From PXAP01 sp046483315 (GTDB lineage Bacteria > Bacteroidota > Bacteroidia > Bacteroidales > PUMT01), in contig JAWODJ010000051.1 in assembly GCA_046483315.1 (NCBI GenBank), positions 1 to 33,149 of the forward strand: a DNA stretch of 33,149 bases, written 5' to 3'. The position numbers and the translations under genes were made by a program. Numbering within the stretch: the first letter of the stretch is position 1; every line of letters begins with the position of its first letter. Of the stretch, positions 25,775-33,149 are shown piece after piece. A model generated the notes under the pieces. It was not told where the DNA came from and ran no database searches. It saw nothing but the letters and a program-made list of their open reading frames with translations.

Positions 25775-25823
25775 AATCCCTCCGGGGTCACAAGGTGCTT
25801 AGTTCCGCATAATTGCAGGACAC
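25775..25823 (+). repeat. Direct duplicate of the tRNA-Arg 3' end and flank
   Basis: 25775-25791 repeats 25642-25658 exactly (17 bases of T arm plus acceptor 3' strand). The similarity picks up again at TAATTGCAGGACAC (25810-25823 against 25679-25692). An inverted copy, CCCCGGAGGGAT, sits between at about 25726-25737, so this segment can also fold on itself. Reads as the scar of a duplicated tRNA or of recombination at the tRNA end. Confidence 0.7.
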
Positions 25824-25825
25824 AC

Positions 25826-25863
25826 AAAAAAGAGGCTGCCCTTTTGAGACAGCCCCTTTTTTT
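25826..25863. terminator. Bidirectional terminator at the end of the exbBD operon
   Basis: Arms AAAGAGGCTG / CAGCCCCTTT (one mismatch) around an 11-nt loop, with A and T runs on both sides. It lies 18 bases past the last exbD stop (minus strand). Confidence 0.75.
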
Positions 25864-25880
25864 ATCTTTGTCTGGTATAT

Positions 25881-26357
25881 TTAATCGAAAATATCCTCAA
25901 CAGACAATGTGGAGTAATTTATCTTTAGCGCATTTGCCCGCCGCAATGCCTGTTTGACATCATCTACAGCACCCATCCGTACTTCATTATCAACTTTCAG
26001 GGAAGTGGTCATAAAAGGGATCTCTGACTCATCACGGGCTTCCCTTTCGCTGGCTATAAAAGATGCTATATCCTGTGTCGTAGCAAACTGGTCATTAAGC
26101 TGTATACGCGGTTCTGTTCCAAGCAGAGCCTGGAATGCCGGTCTGGGCTGTCCGATATAGATATAGCTTACCAGTGATTTCTTTTCCAGCTTCCTCACTT
26201 CAGTTGCAGAGGGGAGGCGCTGCCTCACATTTACTGTCACTTCACGCATAGTGGTACTAACCATGAAAAAGAACAGCAGCATAAAAACGATATCAGGCAG
26301 GGAAGCTGTGCTTATACCTGGCATTTTACCCTTGTCTTTTCTTTGAAATTTTGCCAT
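25881..26357 (-). CDS. exbD: ExbD/TolR-family biopolymer transport protein (second copy)
   Basis: 158 residues. A cytoplasmic N-terminus, one helix ~22-40 with the proton-path Asp in STASLPDIVFMLLFFFMV, then a periplasmic domain. Starts one base after the upstream exbD stop; the SD-like AGGAGG at 26371-26366 lies within the end of that gene. Works with ExbB to couple proton flow to outer-membrane transport or envelope processes. Confidence 0.9.
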   Translation of the reverse strand: MAKFQRKDKGKMPGISTASLPDIVFMLLFFFMVSTTMREVTVNVRQRLPSATEVRKLEKKSLVSYIYIGQPRPAFQALLGTEPRIQLNDQFATTQDIASFIASEREARDESEIPFMTTSLKVDNEVRMGAVDDVKQALRRANALKINYSTLSVEDIFD

Positions 26358-26358
26358 A

Positions 26359-26934
26359 TTAATTTCCTCCTACTTGTCTTGGTTCGGCTTCTGAGATTCT
26401 CATTGGATAGATCTTTCTGATTGCAGCCTGCTGATCATCATCAAGTCTGTCATATAAACGCCCGAAGCGGTCCATTGCAAGCTCATCTCTTAGCTCATTG
26501 TAAGCCGCAGTAAGTTCATTTTGTACTTTTATGTACATTCCATAAGAAGTTCCACGGGCATTCTGCAGCGAAATAACCTGCTTGGAAATTGGTGTCTCAC
26601 CAAAATACTCAACATCTTCAACTTCTTTTTCAGGCAGATCAGGGTCATCATTTGGATTGGCAATAAATTCTTTTGCATTGTCTCTCAGGTTACGAAGATC
26701 TTCAAGCTGCCCTTCGACCAGAAGCCTGTCCTGCGGATCAACACGGACGGTGAATATGTTGCGTTCCCTGATCTGCTGGTCCTCGTCAATCTCCTCATCT
26801 TCAGGCATAGGCGGCAAAGTTCTTGACAATCCGGAATCCACATCCATGGTAGTTGCAACAAGGAAAAATATCAGCAGCATAAATGCGATATCTGCCAGGG
26901 ATGCAGAGGGTATTTCAGGAGTTACTCTTCCCAT
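26359..26934 (-). CDS. exbD: ExbD/TolR-family biopolymer transport protein (first copy)
   Basis: 191 residues, longer than its neighbour. Helix ~12-30 with Asp in SASLADIAFMLLIFFLVATT. The periplasmic part has an acidic insert (DDPDLPEKEVEDVEYFGE) and a long helical C-terminal region. Two dissimilar ExbD proteins in one operon are usual in Bacteroidota and may form a heterodimer in the ExbB pentamer pore; that stoichiometry is inference. Confidence 0.9.
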   Translation of the reverse strand: MGRVTPEIPSASLADIAFMLLIFFLVATTMDVDSGLSRTLPPMPEDEEIDEDQQIRERNIFTVRVDPQDRLLVEGQLEDLRNLRDNAKEFIANPNDDPDLPEKEVEDVEYFGETPISKQVISLQNARGTSYGMYIKVQNELTAAYNELRDELAMDRFGRLYDRLDDDQQAAIRKIYPMRISEAEPRQVGGN

Positions 26935-26980
26935 AATTTTGTTATTTATTCATTACCTGCCCGGTAAGGCGGCAATAGTT

Positions 26981-27436
26981 CTACTTAAAAAGAGTTCTGA
27001 TCTCAGTATATAAAATCGACAATATTGCTATTGCCAGCAAAACATACATCGTGCCCAACTGGGTTCCTGCCAGTTTTAAAACATGCGGGACGTTGTAGGG
27101 GTTTTCTGTAGCCAATTGTAATACTTCATCAGATGAAAATTGCCATGCAATAAACACGATTACTGCAATACCGATAAGCCCGAAAAGCGTTTTTTTCGCA
27201 TTTTTCGGGTTCAGTACCATTCTTATGAGCGGAAATATGATAGCTGATAATGCAGCCAGACCAACCAGTATGAATGCCCAGGTCAGGATTGTATCGGTAA
27301 CAACCGGTTCTCTCATTGGGGTATTGGCCGTCCCGGGTACATCACTGCCGAAATAGAATATCAGCATCAGTACAACTGATACGCCCATAAGTACATACAG
27401 GGAAATGGTTATTATTTTAGACAATATATTGGACAT
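26981..27436 (-). CDS. Hypothetical inner-membrane protein of the ExbB operon
   Basis: 151 residues with four hydrophobic helices (~8-28, 48-68, 83-100, 125-147) and little soluble sequence. No family recognised by name. It sits between exbB and the exbD pair, 5 bases after exbB, a position I associate with similar small membrane proteins in Bacteroidota exbB operons. A structural accessory of the motor is the reasonable guess, not shown by any motif. Confidence 0.8.
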   Translation of the reverse strand: MSNILSKIITISLYVLMGVSVVLMLIFYFGSDVPGTANTPMREPVVTDTILTWAFILVGLAALSAIIFPLIRMVLNPKNAKKTLFGLIGIAVIVFIAWQFSSDEVLQLATENPYNVPHVLKLAGTQLGTMYVLLAIAILSILYTEIRTLFK

Positions 27437-27441
27437 GTTAC

Positions 27442-28233
27442 TTATTTTTTGAGGTTATGTTTTACCAAAATGTCGATTAGTGAAATGGATGCATCTTCCA
27501 TTGTGTTTACCAGCGAATCGACTTTTGATGCAATGTAGTTGTAGAATACCTGGAGGATGATGGCAACAACCAGACCGGAAACAGTTGTAATAAGAGCCAC
27601 CTTAATACCACCTGCAACAAGTGAGGGAGAGATGTCACCTGCTGCTTCAATTGAATCAAATGCAGCAATCATACCGATCACAGTACCCATAAATCCTAAC
27701 ATGGGCGCAATCGAAATAAACAGTGATATCCATGTCATATTTTTCTCAAGCAGACCGGTCTGAACGCCGCCATAGGCAACTACAGATTTCTCCACAACAT
27801 CGATTCCTTCATCAAACTTGCTGAGTCCCTGGTAAAAAATACTTGCAACGGGACCTCTTGTGTCACGGCATACTTCCTTTGCCGCTTCAATTCCTCCGTT
27901 TTCCAGGGCTTCTTCTACATTAAGCAATAGTTTCTCAGTATTTGTGGTCGCAAAATTCAGATAGAGTATCCTTTCTATAGAAATTGCAAGGCCAAAGATC
28001 AGAGCCAGCAGCACAACACCCATAAATCCGGCACCACCCTCTATAAAGATCCTTTTGATCTCCTTATGCAGGGGCTGACCTTCTTCATCTGCTTCCACAT
28101 CAACTGCTGCGGGAGCTTCTGGTTGGGCTTGTTCCGTCGTTTCTTCAACAACATCTTCCTGGGCAATTGCAATTGTTGATGCTCCAAATGAAAGCATTCC
28201 CAATACTGCTAAAAACGCAAATAAATTTTTCAT
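27442..28233 (-). CDS. exbB: MotA/TolQ/ExbB-family proton channel protein
   Basis: 263 residues. A signal-peptide-like N-terminus (1-24, ending IAIAQ) and an acidic, Glu/Pro-rich stretch ~25-55 precede the classic three-helix ExbB core: helix ~70-92, then FISIAPMLGFMGTVIGMIAAF and GGIKVALITTVSGLVVAIIL with the conserved Thr residues lining the proton path. First gene of exbB-hypothetical-exbD-exbD, preceded by a good candidate promoter. Probably energises TonB-dependent receptors such as the one at 3899, although no tonB lies in the window. Confidence 0.93.
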   Translation of the reverse strand: MKNLFAFLAVLGMLSFGASTIAIAQEDVVEETTEQAQPEAPAAVDVEADEEGQPLHKEIKRIFIEGGAGFMGVVLLALIFGLAISIERILYLNFATTNTEKLLLNVEEALENGGIEAAKEVCRDTRGPVASIFYQGLSKFDEGIDVVEKSVVAYGGVQTGLLEKNMTWISLFISIAPMLGFMGTVIGMIAAFDSIEAAGDISPSLVAGGIKVALITTVSGLVVAIILQVFYNYIASKVDSLVNTMEDASISLIDILVKHNLKK

Positions 28234-28265
28234 GGTTAGTCTAAAATTTAATTATTAAAGTGGTT

Positions 28266-28295
28266 CAAATTTAATTATAACTTTTTAAAATACAA
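28266..28295 (-). promoter_or_regulatory. Candidate promoter of the exbB operon
   Basis: On the minus strand, TTG (28295-28293), 19 bases, then TAAATTTG (28273-28266), an exact TAnnTTTG -7 element at ideal spacing from a -33 TTG. The box ends 32 bases before the exbB ATG. It lies right beside the tRNA-Ser 3' end. Confidence 0.55.
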
Positions 28296-28310
28296 TATTT
28301 TTTTTTTATG

Positions 28311-28398
28311 CGGAGAAGGCGGGATTCGAACCCGCGATACCCTTTTGAGGTATACACACTTTCCAGGCGTGCGCCTTCGACCACTCGGCCACCTCTCC
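28311..28398 (-). tRNA. tRNA-Ser (anticodon GGA)
   Basis: 88 bases, with the long variable arm of class II tRNAs. Acceptor GGAGAGG pairs with CTTCTCC (one G-U), discriminator G. Anticodon stem CACGC/GTGTG with loop CTGGAAA gives GGA (28364-28362). T arm GCGGG-TTCGAAT-CCCGC. CCA is not encoded. Confidence 0.96.
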
Positions 28399-28477
28399 AA
28401 CAATTAAGCAATTCAGGGTTATCTGAATAATTATTAGCGTGCCAAGTTACAAAAAAATCCATAATAAAAACAAAATG

Positions 28478-29506
28478 TTAATTTATTTCTCCCCTGATTG
28501 AAGTTTTTATTGGAGCTCTAATGTCTTTATTATCTGTCCTTTGTGCAAGCAGAAACATTATTTTTGTAACAGCAGCTTCGGTTGTGATATCATACCCGCT
28601 TAAAACACCTGCTTCATGAAGCATTTTTCCGGTTTTGTATTTGCTCATATCAACACTCCCTGTGGTGCACTGGCTTACATTAAGTATAGTGATCCCCTTT
28701 TTTACTGCTGCCTTTATTTCAGAAATAAACCAGGTGGCCGTAGGGGCATTACCTGATCCGTATGTTTCCATTATCACACCTTTAAGTCCCTCGACACTGA
28801 AAACAGCACTGAGGAATTTTTTGGTTATTCCCGGGAATATTTTGAGAATAGCAACATTGTTATCCAAATGCTTATGGACTTTTAACCTGACGCCGGCAGG
28901 GGGGCGTATTATTGCATGATGATTAAACTTAATATCTATCCCGGTTTCTGCAAGCGGAGGATAATTGTCGGACCGGAAGGCATTGAAGTATTCAACATTA
29001 TATTTTGTGGTGCGGTTTCCCCTGAAAAGTTTATTCTGAAAAAATACGCACACTTCCGGCACTACAGGAGAGTTATTGAATTTTGCTGCTGCAATTTCTA
29101 TTGAACTTATAAGATTTTCTTTACCGTCTGTCCTCAACATTCCTATAGGTAGTTGTGAGCCGGTGAATATAACGGGTTTCCCCAGATTTTCAAGGAGGAA
29201 GCTGAGAGCGGAGGCCGAATATGCCATAGTGTCCGTTCCATGTAGTATTACAAATCCGTCAAAACTATTATAATGTTTACCTATTGTGGCAGCAAGTCTT
29301 ATCCACATATCCGGTTCAACTTCTGATGAATCTACGGGAGGTGAAAAGGAGATTGTTTTTATTTCCAGGTCAAAACGCTTAAGCTCCGGCAATTGTGTGG
29401 ATATCTCAACAAAATTGACGGGAGAAAGGTCGCCCGTCTCGGGATTCAGTGACATGCCTATTGTACCGCCTGTATATATAATCAGTATGGATGTTCTTTT
29501 TTGCAC
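28478..29506 (-). CDS. ansA: Type I (cytoplasmic) L-asparaginase
   Basis: 342 residues, no signal peptide, fitting AnsA rather than the periplasmic type II enzyme. Hydrolyses asparagine to aspartate and ammonia. First catalytic Thr in IIYTGGTIG (near residue 15), second Thr/Asp pair in VILHGTDTMAYSASAL, and PVIFTGSQLPIGMLRTDGKENL. GTG start at 29506 overlaps the tatD 3' end by 25 bases; the next ATG would cut off the first catalytic motif, so GTG is preferred. Part of a tatD-ansA unit downstream of gdhA. Confidence 0.93.
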   Translation of the reverse strand: MQKRTSILIIYTGGTIGMSLNPETGDLSPVNFVEISTQLPELKRFDLEIKTISFSPPVDSSEVEPDMWIRLAATIGKHYNSFDGFVILHGTDTMAYSASALSFLLENLGKPVIFTGSQLPIGMLRTDGKENLISSIEIAAAKFNNSPVVPEVCVFFQNKLFRGNRTTKYNVEYFNAFRSDNYPPLAETGIDIKFNHHAIIRPPAGVRLKVHKHLDNNVAILKIFPGITKKFLSAVFSVEGLKGVIMETYGSGNAPTATWFISEIKAAVKKGITILNVSQCTTGSVDMSKYKTGKMLHEAGVLSGYDITTEAAVTKIMFLLAQRTDNKDIRAPIKTSIRGEIN

Positions 29507-30282
29507 TGTTTATTTTTGAGGTTGAATAATTCATAAGCATTTTTGCTGGTTATATGTGCCACTTCTTCATATGAACATCCTTTTAATCCGGCAATTTTTT
29601 CAGCTATGTAAACCAGGTTTGCACTTTCATTGCGTTTACCCCTTTTAGGGACAGGGGTAAGGTATGGGGAGTCTGTTTCGAGTACTATATTTTCCAGGTC
29701 AATTGCTTCAATTATAGGGTTTAATCCGGAATTTTTATATGTCACAACTCCACCTATGCCCAGCTTAAATCCAAGGGAGACAGCCTCCATGGCTTGTTCG
29801 GCAGTTCCTGAAAAAGCATGAAAGACGCCCCGTAATTTATCTCCTGCATGAGCCCTTACAATTGGAAGGATTATTTCCATTGTATTCCTGGAATGAATTA
29901 CTATGGGTATTCCTTTAATTTTTGCCCACTGAAGATGAGTAATGAAAGAATCTTCCTGCTGCCGCAGAAAGCTCCGGTCATGGTAAGCATCCATACCCGT
30001 CTCTCCGACAGCCACAAATTTATCTTCTTCTGCCACCGATTCCAGGAAAGAGAGTTTTTCCCGGTAATCTTCCTTAACGGATGTCGGATGAAGGCCCAGC
30101 ATCGGATGGCATATGTCAGGGAACCTGTTACATAATTCCATCATTGGGCCGAAAGAAGTTATATCTATATTTGGAAGAAGCATCCTGGTAACGTGCTTCT
30201 CTTCTGCATTTTTTATTACATGTTCGATATCATCATTGAAGTGGGGTAAATACAGATGAGTATGGGTATCTATAAGAACCAT
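29482..30282 (-). CDS. tatD: TatD-family metal-dependent hydrolase (DNase)
   Basis: 266 residues from ATG 30282; an upstream extension to 30342 would overlap gdhA and adds no family sequence. Metal-binding HTH in MVLIDTHTHLYLPHF, Glu in VAVGETGMDAYHD, His in IPIVIHSRN and GVFHAFSG, and Asp in VLETDSPYLTPVPKRG. Probably a 3'-5' exonuclease acting in DNA or RNA repair. Starts 10 bases after the gdhA stop, so the pair is likely co-transcribed. Confidence 0.93.
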   Translation of the reverse strand: MVLIDTHTHLYLPHFNDDIEHVIKNAEEKHVTRMLLPNIDITSFGPMMELCNRFPDICHPMLGLHPTSVKEDYREKLSFLESVAEEDKFVAVGETGMDAYHDRSFLRQQEDSFITHLQWAKIKGIPIVIHSRNTMEIILPIVRAHAGDKLRGVFHAFSGTAEQAMEAVSLGFKLGIGGVVTYKNSGLNPIIEAIDLENIVLETDSPYLTPVPKRGKRNESANLVYIAEKIAGLKGCSYEEVAHITSKNAYELFNLKNKQCKKEHPY

Positions 30283-30292
30283 ATTTTTCCGG

Positions 30293-31633
30293 TTATACTG
30301 CTCCCTGTGCAAGCATCGCATCGGCAACTTTAACAAAGCCACCTATATTTGATCCTTTGACGTAATTTATATATCCATTTTCTTCCCGACCATATTTTAT
30401 GCAGCTCGCATGAATGTCTTTCATTATCTGTTGCAGCTTCTTGTCAACATCTTCCCGATGCCAGCTTATTCTCATTGAGTTCTGGGTCATTTCCAGTCCG
30501 CTTACTGCTACACCGCCAGCATTGGCAGCTTTACCCGGACCGTAAAGTATTTGGTTTTTAAGGTATATTTCCACAGCTTCCGTTGTCGATGGCATATTTG
30601 CGCCTTCAGAAACAAGAAAACAGCCATTGTTTATAAGAGTTTCGGCATCTTCTTTATGGATTTCATTCTCGGTGGCACAGGGCAGTGCCAGATCGCATTT
30701 GATTTGCCATGGCCGCTTGCCATCATAATATTCCACACCGAACTGATCTGCATATTCCCTTATTCGTCCCCGTTTTATATTTTTAAGCTCCATAACCCAG
30801 TCAAGTTTTTCCCGGTCAATTCCGGCAGGATCATAAATAAAGCCTGTACTGTCTGAAAGGGTAACAACCCTGGCACCAAGTTCAGTAGCTTTTTCTGATG
30901 CAAACTGTGCAACATTACCTGAACCGGAAATAGCAACTGTTTTCCCTTTAAGAGAGTCATTGCGGGTTTGAAGCATTGCTTGCGCAAAATAGACGCACCC
31001 GTAACCTGTTGCCTCGGGCCTTATTAAACTGCCGCCCCATTCCCGGCCTTTTCCGGTAAGGACACCGGTAAATTCATTCCTTAACCTTTTATACTGACCG
31101 AACAAATAACCTATTTCCCTGCCTCCAACACCAATATCTCCAGCAGGTATGTCGGTATCGGGTCCGATATGCCTGCACAATTCGGTCATAAAACTCTGGC
31201 AGAATTTCATTACTTCGTTGTCGGTCTTTCCCTTAGGATCAAAATCCGATCCTCCCTTGCCCCCGCCCATAGGCAATGTAGTGAGGGAATTCTTGAATAC
31301 CTGCTCGAAAGCAAGAAATTTGAGAATTCCAAGGTTCACCGTTGGATGAAATCTCAGGCCGCCTTTATAGGGTCCTATTGCCGAATTCATTTCAATACGG
31401 TACCCTTTGTTGATTTGTATCTCTCCTTTATCATCCAGCCAGGGTACTCTGAACATGACTATTCTTTCCGGTTCTGCAATCCGTTCCAGGATTTTGGCAT
31501 GTTTGTATTTTGGATTCTCCTCTATATAAGGGATAAGTGATTCGGCAACTTCTTTAACTGCCTGGTGAAATTCAGGTTCGCCAGGGTTTTTGGCAATAAT
31601 GTTTGCCATAAATTTTTCTGTTCTGGGATCCAT
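30293..31633 (-). CDS. gdhA: NADP-type glutamate dehydrogenase
   Basis: 446 residues, the size of hexameric GDHs. Interconverts 2-oxoglutarate plus ammonia with glutamate. Substrate lysine Lys90 in GPYKGGLRFHP, catalytic Lys126 in PMGGGKGGSDFDPKG, nucleotide fold with GSGNVAQFASEKA, and TLSDSTG after the second strand, as in NADP-preferring forms. The C-terminus of a second, similar GDH lies at the window edge, on the far side of dprA. A TATGTTTG -7-like box lies 38 bases upstream. Confidence 0.95.
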   Translation of the reverse strand: MDPRTEKFMANIIAKNPGEPEFHQAVKEVAESLIPYIEENPKYKHAKILERIAEPERIVMFRVPWLDDKGEIQINKGYRIEMNSAIGPYKGGLRFHPTVNLGILKFLAFEQVFKNSLTTLPMGGGKGGSDFDPKGKTDNEVMKFCQSFMTELCRHIGPDTDIPAGDIGVGGREIGYLFGQYKRLRNEFTGVLTGKGREWGGSLIRPEATGYGCVYFAQAMLQTRNDSLKGKTVAISGSGNVAQFASEKATELGARVVTLSDSTGFIYDPAGIDREKLDWVMELKNIKRGRIREYADQFGVEYYDGKRPWQIKCDLALPCATENEIHKEDAETLINNGCFLVSEGANMPSTTEAVEIYLKNQILYGPGKAANAGGVAVSGLEMTQNSMRISWHREDVDKKLQQIMKDIHASCIKYGREENGYINYVKGSNIGGFVKVADAMLAQGAV

Positions 31634-31670
31634 TTTTTGCGGTTTAAGGTGTTAATGAATTTTACTGCAA

Positions 31671-31678
31671 CAAACATA
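31671..31678 (-). promoter_or_regulatory. Candidate -7 box for gdhA
   Basis: TATGTTTG on the minus strand, an exact TAnnTTTG match 38 bases before the gdhA ATG. No -33 partner at proper spacing. Confidence 0.35.
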
Positions 31679-31695
31679 TGATTTTTTTCAATACA

Positions 31696-32829
31696 TTAAA
31701 TATTACCGGCAAATTTTAACCTGTAAATTTTACCCGGCATACTTGCAACATATCCCTTGAACTCCAGATTGAGCAAAAGACATGATATCCTGCTCGCCCC
31801 CATTTTGGTGTATTCTGAAATATGGTCGGCAGACAGTTGGTTGTTATCTGATAAAAGATGCAGTATTGTTTTTTCTTCATTATTCAGGTCATTAGCCGGT
31901 TCCGGAATTTCGTTTTTATGAACTTTCTCTCCGGGAGGCCAGCCCATGATATATTCAATATCCTCAATTTTCTCAATCAGTGCTGCTTTATTTATCTTTA
32001 TCAGATTATTGCAACCTTCAGACCTTTTGTCTGTAACTCTTCCGGGAAGGGCAAATACATCCCGGTTGTATGAATTTGCCAGATCCGCAGTTATTAGTGC
32101 TCCACCTTTAATTGACGATTCAATTACAATTGTGGCATCGGCCAGGCCTGCAATTATTCTGTTTCGCTTTAGAAAGTTTCCTCTTTCGGGCAGGGTTTTG
32201 CTTCCGAAGTCGGTTACAAGGGCCCCCTGGCTGCATATTTTTTCCGCCACTCTTCTGTGAGCGGATGGGTAGATAGTGGAGAGACCGTGTGCAAGGACTG
32301 CCACCGTTTGCAATCCGTTATCGAGTGCTGCTTTGTGCGCGCAAATATCTATGCCGTAAGCCAGTCCGCTTACAATTAATGGATTATGTCCCCTGACAGC
32401 AAGTTCCGATACCAGGTTACGGCAAAATTCCAGTCCGTAACCACTTGCACTCCTTGTACCTACAATGCTTACTACCCTGGAGCAATCCTGATCAGAATTG
32501 CCTTTTACGAACAGTATTACCGGGGCGTCAGGGCACTCTTTTAATCTGGCAGGGTAATCATTATCCAGATAATAGAGTGCTTTTATACGATATTTTGAAA
32601 TGAATTCGATCTCCCTTTCAGCTTCTTCCAGTATGCCGGGGTTTGTAATATTCTCTGCCAGTGATTTGCCTATCCCGGGAATTTTCTGCAACAGGGCTTT
32701 GCCGGATTTAAAAACCTTTTCAGGGCTTCCTGCAGATTCAATGAGCTTTTTTGCAAGAACTCCACCTATGCCCGGGATCAGATTAATTGCTATTTTATAT
32801 TTTAAAGACGGATCATTAAAAGTTGCCAT
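31696..32829 (-). CDS. dprA: DNA-processing protein DprA
   Basis: 377 residues from ATG 32829; the in-frame TTG at 32859 would add ten residues but ATG gives the normal DprA opening. N-terminal helix-hairpin-helix pair (LIPGIGGVLAKKLIESAG, LQKIPGIGKSLAENI), Rossmann core ~100-300 with VSIVGTRSASGYGLEF, SGLAYGIDICAHKAAL, KRNRIIAGLADATIVIESS and GALITADLANSYNRDVFALPG, and a C-terminal winged helix (~315-375). Loads RecA onto incoming single-stranded DNA in natural transformation. No competence genes are adjacent. Confidence 0.95.
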   Translation of the reverse strand: MATFNDPSLKYKIAINLIPGIGGVLAKKLIESAGSPEKVFKSGKALLQKIPGIGKSLAENITNPGILEEAEREIEFISKYRIKALYYLDNDYPARLKECPDAPVILFVKGNSDQDCSRVVSIVGTRSASGYGLEFCRNLVSELAVRGHNPLIVSGLAYGIDICAHKAALDNGLQTVAVLAHGLSTIYPSAHRRVAEKICSQGALVTDFGSKTLPERGNFLKRNRIIAGLADATIVIESSIKGGALITADLANSYNRDVFALPGRVTDKRSEGCNNLIKINKAALIEKIEDIEYIMGWPPGEKVHKNEIPEPANDLNNEEKTILHLLSDNNQLSADHISEYTKMGASRISCLLLNLEFKGYVASMPGKIYRLKFAGNI

Positions 32830-33013
32830 ATCTGCCGGGTGTTTAAATCTTAAGTACAATATACAAAAAATATTTAATCTGAATTCCGGAAATAATTTGT
32901 TATTTAACGGCTCTTTACAGCCACTTACCGATTCAGGATTGGAACCGTTATGAACCGGCTTGAGCAGATACCGGATTTTTAAAACTGATGCAAACGTTAT
33001 CCTGCAAAAAGCA

Positions 33014-33039
33014 AAAAGAGGGCATCGCCCTCTTTTTTA
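33014..33039 (-). terminator. Terminator after the second gdh gene
   Basis: Arms AAAAAGAGGGC / GCCCTCTTTTT around a 3-nt ATC loop, with T runs in both directions. It lies 26 bases past the stop of the partial glutamate dehydrogenase on the minus strand. The 184 bases between dprA and this hairpin hold no gene. Confidence 0.85.
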
Positions 33040-33064
33040 GGTTCTGCATTAACAGGTACCGGTA

Positions 33065-33149
33065 TCAGATAACGCCCTGGTCAAGCATGGCATTTGCAAC
33101 TTTCATGAATCCTGCTATATTGGCACCTTTCATGTAATTGACATATCCG
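33065..33149 (-). CDS. Second glutamate dehydrogenase, C-terminal fragment (cut by window edge)
   Basis: The last 27 codons of a minus-strand gene: YVNYMKGANIAGFMKVANAM, then LDQGVI and TGA. This aligns residue by residue with the end of gdhA at 30293 (YINYVKGSNIGGFVKVADAM), so it is a paralogous GDH. Bacteroides species are known to carry two neighbouring GDH genes with different coenzyme use. Which type this one is cannot be told from the fragment. Confidence 0.9.
   Translation of the reverse strand, partial: GYVNYMKGANIAGFMKVANAMLDQGVI

Overview
The window reads as chromosome of a Bacteroidota bacterium, probably of the Bacteroidales/Marinilabiliales type. Lineage marks are a TonB-dependent receptor with an N-terminal carboxypeptidase-regulatory-like domain followed by a DUF4249 lipoprotein, an RprXY-like two-component pair, an IPExxxVDY-family protein beside rnc, an ExbB/hypothetical/ExbD/ExbD operon, few Shine-Dalgarno sequences, and promoter -7 boxes of the TAnnTTTG type. 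No transposase, integrase, phage gene or CRISPR array was seen.

Layout. 1-800: gene-poor and decayed, with two intrinsic terminators and a remnant of an outer-membrane beta-barrel gene. 803-2709 (minus): a tiny putative lipoprotein, a small beta-barrel protein and a Crp/Fnr regulator, with two near-identical FNR-type palindromes (AGGTGAT-N4-ATCACCT), one upstream of each of the first two genes. 2771-3763: a stand-alone receiver gene bounded by ~70 bp inverted repeats that lie in the promoter regions of crp (leftward) and the TonB receptor (rightward). 3899-7323: TonB receptor and DUF4249 lipoprotein. 7457-14023: a complete Mrp/Mnh Na+/H+ antiporter operon, mrpABCD-EFG, in which the last gene is an in-frame fusion of MrpG to a TPR domain.

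14080-20546 (minus): a DUF4105 (Lnb-like) membrane protein; a sensor kinase/response regulator pair; then acpP-fabF-rnc-IPExxxVDY, a fatty-acid/RNA-processing operon with a recognisable promoter. purN diverges from acpP and overlaps tail to tail with an M23 peptidase gene. leuS follows on the minus strand. A tRNA-Arg(CCG) on the plus strand is followed by a terminator and a duplicated copy of its own 3' end.

25881-28233 (minus): the ExbB-type energy-transducing operon, plausibly powering TonB-dependent receptors such as the one at 3899. Then tRNA-Ser(GGA), and a nitrogen/DNA block on the minus strand: type I asparaginase, TatD, NADP-type glutamate dehydrogenase, DprA, and at the window edge the C-terminus of a second glutamate dehydrogenase.

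Most of the window is ordinary housekeeping DNA. The points most worth a second look are the MrpG-TPR fusion, the inverted-repeat-bounded receiver gene between two outward-facing promoters, and the paired FNR-type operators beside the Crp/Fnr gene.
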